A DNA stretch of 64,000 bases. Origin: Globodera rostochiensis (taxonomy: Eukaryota; Nematoda; Chromadorea; Rhabditida; Heteroderidae). The stretch covers positions 2,761,101-2,825,100 of the forward strand of contig JAEVLN010000003.1 of the NCBI GenBank assembly GCA_018350325.1, read 5' to 3'. Shown one piece after another: positions 59,101-64,000 of the stretch. The position numbers and the translations under genes are program-made. The first letter of the stretch is position 1. Each line of letters starts with the position of its first letter. The notes beneath the pieces were generated by a model, which saw only the letters and a list, made by a program, of their open reading frames with translations, made no database searches and was not told where the DNA came from.

Positions 59101-61602
59101 GGTGGCATTATCGCAATAGATTGCGGCGGGGGCGCCAAATTTGGCTAGAAATCTACGGTAGGCAAGGGCAAACGAAGCGGTCGTTAAGTCGGGGACGTTC
59201 GATTCCCGGCCGTTGTGTCGTGATTGGGACGGGACCACAATCCGAATACCTGACTTTCACACCTTAATTCTCCAACTCCAATTAGAACTCTTTATTCTCT
59301 TTCTCCCTTGGGAAACGATTATGCACGGGAAAACGATGATCTCGGGAGTAAAAACTGTTGTGGCGTTGGTCGGGAGAAAACCATAGAAAAAGTGTGTGGG
59401 GCACTCGGACTCGGGCGGATTCCTGGGGGAGGGTAGATCAGTGGGGGTGATAAGAAGGGGAGGGTCGGCCCAAGAGTCCCGGGAACGGCGACGGGGAGGA
59501 AAGGCCGACGAAGAGAGACGGAAAAGCGGGGTGATGAAGGGCGGGAAAGGGCCGGGCGGGGGGGGCGGGAGGAGGACAATTCTCGCTCAATGCGACAGCG
59601 GTGCCGATAGGCGCCGCCGGAGAAAATTTTGAATTGTTGACTCAATTTGTTAAGGAAATTTGTCAAAAAATTACAAAATTTTGTAAAAGAAAAGGGTCCC
59701 CCCTTTGGTTTGGGCCTGATGGACGGCACATTTGGCGTAATTTGTTGTTGTTGTTATTGCAGCACATCATCCATATTTCGTCGGCTACAGTCAATTTCGC
59801 GAATTCAAAAGTCTTTTGGTGAGGAACATTGTGTCCTGCTTCAACCTGCCAGTTGCCATGCAAAGTGCCGCACTTCGACCATTTGTTTTTCGCTCAAATC
59901 TGTGGACAAAAGCGGAAATTGATGAAATTGGACGCAATGTTTTGTGCGAAGTTGGTTTTATTGTATTGTTAAAATTCCTTAACAAAATGGCAATAAAAAC
60001 GGGGGGGGAAAGCACTCCCTTAAAACTGAACACTTTTTTTTGAAAACATTGTTTAAGAAAAGTGCAGTAAAAAGGAGAAAGAGTTAAAAGTCGATTTTTT
60101 TTAATGACACCCCCTAATTTTTTTCAAAAAATAAAAATATTTAATAAAGTCGTTAGAAAATAACACCGGAACATCCATTCTTTAGGGTTGCCTTTTTATA
60201 GATACGGCCTTGCTCGAGCGTAATCTTCCTTTCTTGCTCAAAAATCTCGAGATGCAGTTCTCGATCCGATTTTTATATTTGTTTTCGGGCATTTTAAGCA
60301 TTTCTCTGTAGGAACAAAATGGACCATTTTAATGAAAATTGAAGAGAAAAAAAACCACAAAAAACTTTTTCTTGTTTAGCTTTGCACAGAAGAGGACGCG
60401 TCGGGAGAACGGCCTGAATTGGACCACAAGTTTTGGTGGCCTCGCGTTTTGGTCACTCTGGGTGGAAAGCGCTATTTAAGGCGCGGTTTACAATTTGTCC
60501 ACAATGAAACAACGGACACTTCCGAGGTTTGGTTTTGTGGAAATCGCTGTTTAATAATTGCCTTAGAAGTTTAAAAAATAGAAGAAAAACCGGACATTAC
60601 ATTTTGTTGAAATTTGGCGAGGCGATGGATGATGCTTGAAAATTTTCCATTTTTAACTTTTTTAAAGTTTTCTGTTTCTTCGAGCAAAATATAGTAGTTG
60701 TTTTTGGAGTTTATCGGAGACGCACCACAATCTGACGCCGACCTTCTTTTCGACGGATTCAAACTCCGATTTCAAAACAAATTAGTTAGGTAAATCAATT
60801 CGAATTTTATTTTTCTACCCCACAAATATTTGGTATCATCTCAGCAAGAGTTGAATATAACACCTAAAAAAAAAACTCGCCTCCTCGCCCAAAAGCCAAG
60901 GCACGCTACGGCCCCGTGGGGGAGGGGAGTTTTGCCATTTTTTTTATAAAACTTAAATTGGTTTAGCCACAACAATTCTTGTTCTGCCAAATGCATTTCC
61001 GCTTCTTCAATTGTTTCTACAAGCTCACGCATATGGACTGGAATGTGCATTTGAACTTCCGCCAAAGAGTACGTGGTTGTATATGTATATAATATATATA
61101 CAAGAACGTAGCCAGAGGGGGGGGGGGGTTTAACCTTTTACAATTTTTTGATCAATTTTCTTAACAAATTGCCGAAATCCTCAAAATATGTGCTGCAAAA
61201 TTTTGCGTTTCATTACATTTTTTTAAAGAATTTTTAGTCAAAAAAGTGCCAAAATTCGCTACTTACAATCGAAGAGTGTACCCAACTAACCGTTCCACAC
61301 ATTGGCAGATTGCGCAACAATTTGAGCAGAATGCCGGAATGGACGCTGAACAGCTCATCAATGGCATTGAGCCAACCATTTTTTCGGTATGAATGGACTC
61401 AGAGAGAATCTTTTTTTGTTATTATTATTTATTCGTTCAGCGGCTGCTCAACGCGTACATTCCAATCATCCGATTTTTGAACACCGATTTCGACACCTTC
61501 AGAGCATTCAATGGACGTGTGGGATGGGTGCACTTCACTATTGGGCTGAAGAACGAAGCCATTTTCAAGAAAGTAACCGGAATGGCTTGTGGTGACAGTT
61601 GA
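53197..61602 (+). CDS. Unrecognised multi-exon gene, transposon-laden
   Basis: Candidate exons with good splice sites: MFDNLFLAKRQKEMFEWRWK ending LLDDSTHL (53197-53354); VEKRERSSDDDKDEDVEKSI ending AISTYLC (53881-53980), which looks like a diverged repeat of the first exon's acidic end; a Cys-containing segment at 55480-55660; ILIYDKDELENTLMNYLYFH (55715-55826); YFVGYSQFREFKSLLVRNIV (59765-59940); FWWPRVLVTLGGKRYLRRGL (60380-60525); WQIAQQFEQNAGMDAEQLIN (61302-61386); and RLLNAYIPIIRFLNTDFDTF with FNGRVGWVHFTIGLKNEAIF (61441-61580), stopping at 61600-61602. I do not know the family, and these may belong to more than one gene. At least four elements lie in its introns, including the nested LTR element. 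Confidence 0.4.
53401..53809. mobile_element. hAT-like MITE, 409 bp, perfect 8-bp duplication
   Basis: Ends TAGGGCGTGTAATTA and TAATTACGCCCTA, flanked by atcataac on both sides (53393-53400, 53810-53817). The interior is rich in atgcgcatatttt-like repeats. Non-coding. Confidence 0.9.
54291..55054. mobile_element. hAT-like non-autonomous element, 764 bp, perfect 8-bp duplication
   Basis: Ends TAGAGTGCGGC and GCCGCACTCTA, flanked by gacttgac on both sides (54283-54290, 55055-55062). Subterminal GCGGGAT motifs occur many times near both ends, a common layout for transposase-binding sites in hAT elements. No transposase ORF. Confidence 0.9.
56076..56458 (-). repeat. 3' LTR of the BEL/Pao element
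   Basis: Matches 59216-59597 almost base for base, with TG...CA ends. In the minus orientation it encodes the last ~93 residues of the proline-rich ORF, which stops at 56179-56181. Confidence 0.95.
56179..57249 (-). CDS. Proline/arginine-rich ORF ending inside the LTR
   Basis: 356 codons (start MENSGKTPKLVPSAISSILN), 13 bases after the membrane ORF's stop and in another frame. It is disordered-looking: Pro/Ser-rich first half, an Arg/Gly/Pro-rich middle (RPAQRPGRLRHVRRSAPTSR) that could bind RNA, and a C-terminal ~93 residues encoded by the LTR. It could be a displaced nucleocapsid-like protein. The high GC content of the element makes long open frames easier by chance, so coding status is moderate. 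Confidence 0.5.
   Translation of the reverse strand: MENSGKTPKLVPSAISSILNHLKISAVPSDDPPPSPSQPLTPSLVRSTGTEMEIDNPADPPHHTEPEWAHTLESSLPPDRNPLASSPPGTQPASASIYSSFSSCSSPPTPNSASSTPSAAHPDLEPTPNFVVTLNELPGPPVSHTPPHPRVRGPSPAPTRPTTPAQPIEVIMGVTGRAAPRNSAHPPFNPRPAQRPGRLRHVRRSAPTSRGRFGASGRAPRAYVHGRWPRWRNGPAPPAPERPIPLNSIRFDTPPPNLPVVGRSVALSENCPPPAPPRPALSRPSSPRFSVSLRRPFLPVAVPGTLGPTLPFLSPPLIYPPPGIRPSPSAPHTFSMVFSRPTPQQFLLPRSSFSRA
57263..57823 (-). CDS. Membrane-protein ORF carried by the BEL/Pao element
   Basis: 186 codons starting MGNIFSLDVSLHHHSTP. Clear hydrophobic segments: FALLSLAFSLGVIVALLGSF (about residues 32-51), PTLLLTLLMMALLPA (about 63-77), a weaker ILASSALYFGVDTLA, and VLITVLICLGGLALLILLKL then LTILI (about 124-148), followed by a charged tail. 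MGNIFS resembles an N-myristoylation start (Gly2, Ser6). It lies where env-like genes occur in some retroelements, but lacks a clear signal peptide or a large Cys-rich ectodomain. I do not recognise a family. Confidence 0.55.
   Translation of the reverse strand: MGNIFSLDVSLHHHSTPDEPRPPSAECPGLSFALLSLAFSLGVIVALLGSFVFRTRPSRAPLPTLLLTLLMMALLPATTPRPIGKFPKGLIKGSLPILASSALYFGVDTLANALEDDDPPADHSVLITVLICLGGLALLILLKLLTILINYRSRPEATPPDPSLELGDLRAAVSELVQRTNPPPRF
57824..58264 (-). CDS. Basic ORF overlapping the integrase end
   Basis: 146 codons rich in Pro, Arg and Ser (MDLGPPAPAGSSITTPHSPR start), overlapping the last 91 bases of the integrase frame in another frame. It ends with TAG exactly one codon before the ATG of the membrane ORF and is in the same frame with it, so readthrough of that TAG would give one protein. 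No family recognised. It may simply be a non-coding open frame. Confidence 0.35.
   Translation of the reverse strand: MDLGPPAPAGSSITTPHSPRRGTSTPGRLLSANPAQFPRSPLGAERKSIAIPTLPFVTGCKFNKRQAALLRLEIRRLPSRSGIHRAGTFPGSITADQRRVGKSHAPPPVGVLTHLPYKATDPAQIIIHSGHPPPSLSPTRLTGPTI
58174..59238 (-). CDS. BEL/Pao integrase core, C-terminal part, with DUF5641-like tail
   Basis: The open frame contains LTTASFALAYRRFLAKFGAP then AAIYCDNATTF (second catalytic Asp). About 35-40 residues later comes WKGGHYERLVALVKHHLRRS (catalytic Glu), then LSTLLAEIETIINSRPI, and a tail with PGELVIVQSNSTPRSIWSVA and AIIIEIYRT...RSVHHLYPLE. These are hallmarks of BEL/Pao integrases. The zinc-binding N-terminus and first catalytic Asp are lost at the LTR junction, so it should be inactive. 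The annotated ATG lies inside the LTR and is not a proven start. Confidence 0.85.
   Translation of the reverse strand: MVPSQSRHNGRESNVPDLTTASFALAYRRFLAKFGAPAAIYCDNATTFCSFQHFLAHKHPSVVPIWHLRTPYAAWKGGHYERLVALVKHHLRRSLSPGVFPRSLRLPELSTLLAEIETIINSRPICFDSSNPAELRPLRPIDFLRPLSRHPDFLYPDPQTDPGVSPTEVPPSTQISLSTSWIALSAAAGQFWKIWSRDYLTSLRERFQKISQSNNRCPQPGELVIVQSNSTPRSIWSVAIIIEIYRTASNHPNTAKLKFMSGHISTRSVHHLYPLETTEEIQTRVSSPAPPKPALKFNWAPFPPTQSETALPPSPSRGEPFAGRKWTWALQPPRGHQSPPPTPPVEAPPPPGGC
59216..59597 (-). repeat. 5' LTR of the BEL/Pao element
   Basis: Direct repeat of 56076-56458. Inside it lies the same C-terminal coding stretch (IYPPPGIRPSPSAPHTFSMV). Just inside the element (minus strand from about 59212) is GGCCGGGAATCGAAC, complementary to a tRNA T-arm. 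Confidence 0.95.
60000..60212. mobile_element. Fragment of the same hAT-like family
   Basis: Begins in a G-run after ggcaataaaaac and ends ...tatagatacggccttg (60197-60212), the reverse complement of a CAAGGCCGTAtctAT-type terminus like that at 55846. The partner end is not clear. Confidence 0.5.
61104..61260. mobile_element. Another fragment of the hAT-like family
   Basis: acgtagccagagggggggg at 61108 resembles the CAGGGACGTAGCTAG end, followed by gatcaattttcttaacaaat, which is also inside the element at 52882. Right end not found. Confidence 0.5.
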
Positions 61603-61977
61603 AATAATTAATTAACTCATTTCCCCCATTTCGATGGATTTTTGCATTTTGTAAAACAATACTTTTTATTTGTCGTAAAAGATTATTCGTTTTTTTCTTG
61701 AGGAAGCGAGCGTTTCCGGGGCAAAATAACATCCCTGATTTAACCGTTTTATTTCTTTTTAACCACTTTTCAATTGAAAATCGAAATGCCGAGATCGAAA
61801 CTTACATTTCGATCTGACAAGCGTTTTGCTCATTTTCAAAAGGTTCGGGTCTGACCGTCGCAGAACATATGGAGAATTATTTTAAAAAAAGTTTTGAAAT
61901 AATTGTTTTGTACATGGCGAATGTGCCCGCCCATCTATTCATCATCATCATCATCATCAGTGAGAGTGAGAGAGTGT

Positions 61978-62301
61978 TCAGTTCGAATGTGTACTCGTTG
62001 ACATTGATGTCGGCGTCCGCTGCATTGTCATCGACTCGTTCTGCACGACCGTCGGTCCGATCGCGCTGGGCGACGATGTTTTCTTCACGCTTTTGTGCCT
62101 GTCCATGATTTGGAGTGACGTCGATGTGCCGCTGGCGACGATTGTGCCGTCGGCGGCGGACGAAGCCGCCGCCGACGGACCGGTGGAGCCTTCCCGTTTG
62201 GCCGCAGCGGACGCTGTGAAAGTGCCGGCCAAGTGGCGGCCAAATTCGCGGGCCGCGACGCGCAGAGCGGGTGCCTGAAACCCCTGGGGGGTATTAGGCA
62301 T
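61978..62301 (-). CDS. Ser/Thr/Ala-rich reading frame, doubtful gene
   Basis: 107 open codons (ALRVAAREFGRHLAGTFTAS near the start, THSN at the end) with codon-like GC periodicity compared with the AT-rich flanks. No family recognised. Together with 63114-63650 it may form exons of one minus-strand gene extending past the right edge. Confidence 0.3.
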   Translation of the reverse strand: MPNTPQGFQAPALRVAAREFGRHLAGTFTASAAAKREGSTGPSAAASSAADGTIVASGTSTSLQIMDRHKSVKKTSSPSAIGPTVVQNESMTMQRTPTSMSTSTHSN

Positions 62302-63113
62302 TAATTAGTCTGGACACTTTAAAAAAAATTATTCCACGGAATTGTCACTACATGAGAAGGAGAAGCATAAAAGCGCATTATTTAGGTTATATTAGCTAAG
62401 TGCTGCTCTGCTGAAGTGTGCGAAAAAGCCTTGGGACCCGTGCGAATGCGTTGTCAGGCGCTCGAAAACGGGTCGGGCGGGCGGCGGGTACCACCCGGCT
62501 CGGGTAATTAATTTTTGAGTCGGGTTATGTCCAGGGATTAACGGTTTTATGGAGTTCCGGACGTTTTTGGGTCCGGACATTTTTTTTGCAATCCCGTTAC
62601 CTGCCTGTTCCGGCATCGGCACGGGTAAAGAGATGACCAGAGTCGGGTAGGTGCAGGTTCAGGCACCCGGACACCGGCGGTATCCCGGTCGAACATTTTG
62701 GAAATCCCCGGATTTTGGGGATCCGATGAGTTTGTGCGGTCTCTATTCCGCCGCACCCTTCGGCTTTTAGAATGGGGCACAAAAACGGAAATAACACTGA
62801 TTTGTGAGCAGTAATGATGGGATTTATATGGCTTTTACGCGTTGGTCTGAGCATTTATGCGTAAGTTTTAATTTGGGGGATCGGCATATTTGTGCCAAAA
62901 TTCGAAAAAATGCCATTTTTGGATCATATAAATGCCATCCCTACTGACTGGTCAGCCGCAGCGTGTTGTGGAAAAGCGAAGCGGTGATAAGTGAAGCCAA
63001 CAAACGAACAAACAAACCAATCCGGGGGAAAGCCAAGGCACTCTCTGTTCTGTCACTGTTATGTTTCGGGAAGCGGAGGCTGTCGTCGTCCGCTGCCGTC
63101 GCCGCCCGCTCGC
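62302..63113. other. Spacer with no supported gene
   Basis: Contains GC-rich ggtcgggcgggcggcgggta sequence near 62475 and diverged dispersed-repeat text near 62600-62720. If the flanking minus frames are exons, this is an intron. Confidence 0.3.
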
Positions 63114-63650
63114 CTATCTGACGGCAGATTTGCCGCGCAGAGTCGCCGTGCCGCCTGCTCCACCACCACCACCAGTGCCGTTGTTGTCGTCACGTGCCGG
63201 ACATTGCTGCTGCGGTTGTTGTTGTTGATGATGTTGGTGGTGGTGCCAAAATGGCGCCCCGGGCGGCGAGCATGACGAGTTGCGTCGGTTGCTTGTTGCC
63301 GGCGTTTGCATCATCGGCTGCCGCTGCACCGCGGTGTCGAAGGAGTTCGGCTGTGCGGTCACGCCGCATTTTGTGGCGCCGCCCGCCCCGCTTTTGGTTG
63401 CGCCAGAAGTTGTCGGAGTCTCTGCTGCGCCACGCTCCGGGCCGACGAATGAGCCGGAGCGCGAGCCGCCGGCGGAGGAAGCCCTGGCGCCGCAGGCGCT
63501 CGACGTGTTCAACGTCATAACGTACGGATAAGGCGGTTGCGTGGAGGTGGAAGCGGTGCCGGTGGAGGAGGTGAAGCGGTTTGGAAGCATAACGCGTGTG
63601 TAGGAGGGCACTTTGCGAGAAGCTTTCCGCGAGTTCATCGTCGACGACAA
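63114..63650 (-). CDS. Low-complexity Ser/Thr/Gln/His-rich reading frame, doubtful gene
   Basis: 178 open codons: PSYTRVMLPNRFTSSTGTAS, then Gly/Ala/Thr-rich text, a His/Gln run (HHHQHHQQQQPQQQ near 63220) and a poly-Gly run. Such composition is common in nematode regulatory proteins and in chance open frames of GC-rich DNA. The start and upstream exons may lie beyond 63650 or outside the window. Confidence 0.35.
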   Translation of the reverse strand: MSSTMNSRKASRKVPSYTRVMLPNRFTSSTGTASTSTQPPYPYVMTLNTSSACGARASSAGGSRSGSFVGPERGAAETPTTSGATKSGAGGATKCGVTAQPNSFDTAVQRQPMMQTPATSNRRNSSCSPPGAPFWHHHQHHQQQQPQQQCPARDDNNGTGGGGGAGGTATLRGKSAVR

Positions 63651-64000
63651 TGAACTCTGAAATGGCTGAACGGTCGGTGGGTGAGGGGTAAATGCCCCCC
63701 CCCCGAGGGGATTCCCCCCGCAAAAAGAGGCATCCCCGGAGGGGAAAGTGTGAGAAAGCCAAATGAAAAAAACGACAAAGGGTGCGAAAAGCGCAAAAGC
63801 TTGGAAGTGAAATGTTATGGCAAAAAGAAAAACAAATTTTCATTATTTTGTAAGCGCACTGACCTTTTTCTTGGAGATGTTCACCTGTTAAAATGTTCAA
63901 GATTTGACTCCACCACAACAAAATATGCGCTGCCCGATCAGAGATCGGACGGAACGGAACGGTGTCAAGACATTTCGAGACTCGACCACCAATGTGATCG

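Larger units (their letters stand above)
56076..59597 (-). mobile_element. BEL/Pao LTR retrotransposon, internally deleted, 3.5 kb
   Basis: Two nearly identical LTRs (56076-56458 and 59216-59597; about 382 bp, TGTCG...GCGACA) differ mainly in one G-run length and are flanked by the 4-bp duplication gcgg (56072-56075, 59598-59601). The coding strand is minus. Directly after the 5' LTR comes the middle of a BEL/Pao integrase, so gag, protease, reverse transcriptase, RNase H and the first integrase Asp are absent. Three further ORFs follow the integrase. Near-identical LTRs mean a recent insertion, presumably mobilised in trans. Confidence 0.9.
55846..59718. mobile_element. hAT-like element split by a nested LTR retrotransposon
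   Basis: The left end CAAGGCCGTAGCCAG at 55846 follows atggacgg (55838-55845), and the same eight bases recur at 59719-59726. The right interior (ggtgccgataggcgccgccg, gggtccccccttt) matches the MITE at 52882-53164, so both belong to one family. The right terminus has diverged (tttgggcctg). The BEL/Pao element at 56076-59597 sits inside it. Without insertions the original element would be about 350 bp. Confidence 0.75.

Overview
The window looks like nuclear DNA of a plant-parasitic cyst nematode (Globodera/Heterodera type). The reasons are: compact multi-exon genes; a tandem array of SPRY-domain genes resembling the Ran-binding-protein-like/SPRYSEC family expanded in potato cyst nematodes; TTAGGC-type telomere-like motifs; at least one well supported GC-AG intron; and many short terminal-inverted-repeat elements with 8-bp target duplications. 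The species is inference. No search was run, and gene identities come from reading conserved residues of known families.

Layout. 1-2230: a 142-bp satellite, then a large inverted repeat whose loop holds palindromic TTAGGC-like units. 2390-8974 (+): three SPRY-gene copies, two truncated and one with the whole domain but frame-broken, built by a recent tandem duplication of about 2.23 kb. 8975-11300: repeat-rich, with a tRNA-like promoter fragment. 11322-16750 (-): an EF-hand exon, a SUV39-type SET methyltransferase, Fic-domain exons lacking the catalytic motif, the N-terminal half of TFIIH subunit p62 (with a G-rich array beside it), and a coiled-coil gene. 17701-28760 (-): the complete autophagy lipid-transfer gene ATG2. 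30956-37215 (+): complete trifunctional C1-THF synthase (MTHFD1). 38315-45159 (+): an SGSM3-type TBC-SH3-RUN protein whose two catalytic GAP fingers are both histidine and whose introns carry five different minisatellites. 45419-46402 (-): a four-TM protein. 47491-48972 (+): proteasome activator PA28-gamma. 50039-50975 (-): ribosomal protein L35. 51591-52776 (+): a mitochondrial HMG-box factor (TFAM/HMG-5 type). 53197-61602 (+): an unrecognised multi-exon gene crowded with transposons, including a BEL/Pao LTR element nested inside a hAT-like element. 61978-63650 (-): low-complexity reading frames.

The core genes are ordinary housekeeping functions (autophagy, one-carbon metabolism, nuclear proteasome activation, translation, mtDNA packaging, basal transcription) and do not form one pathway. 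The unusual content is the SPRY array, the predicted GAP-dead TBC protein, the Fic/SET junction, and an internally deleted BEL/Pao element. That element keeps a membrane-protein ORF and a proline-rich ORF whose C-terminus is encoded by the LTR.
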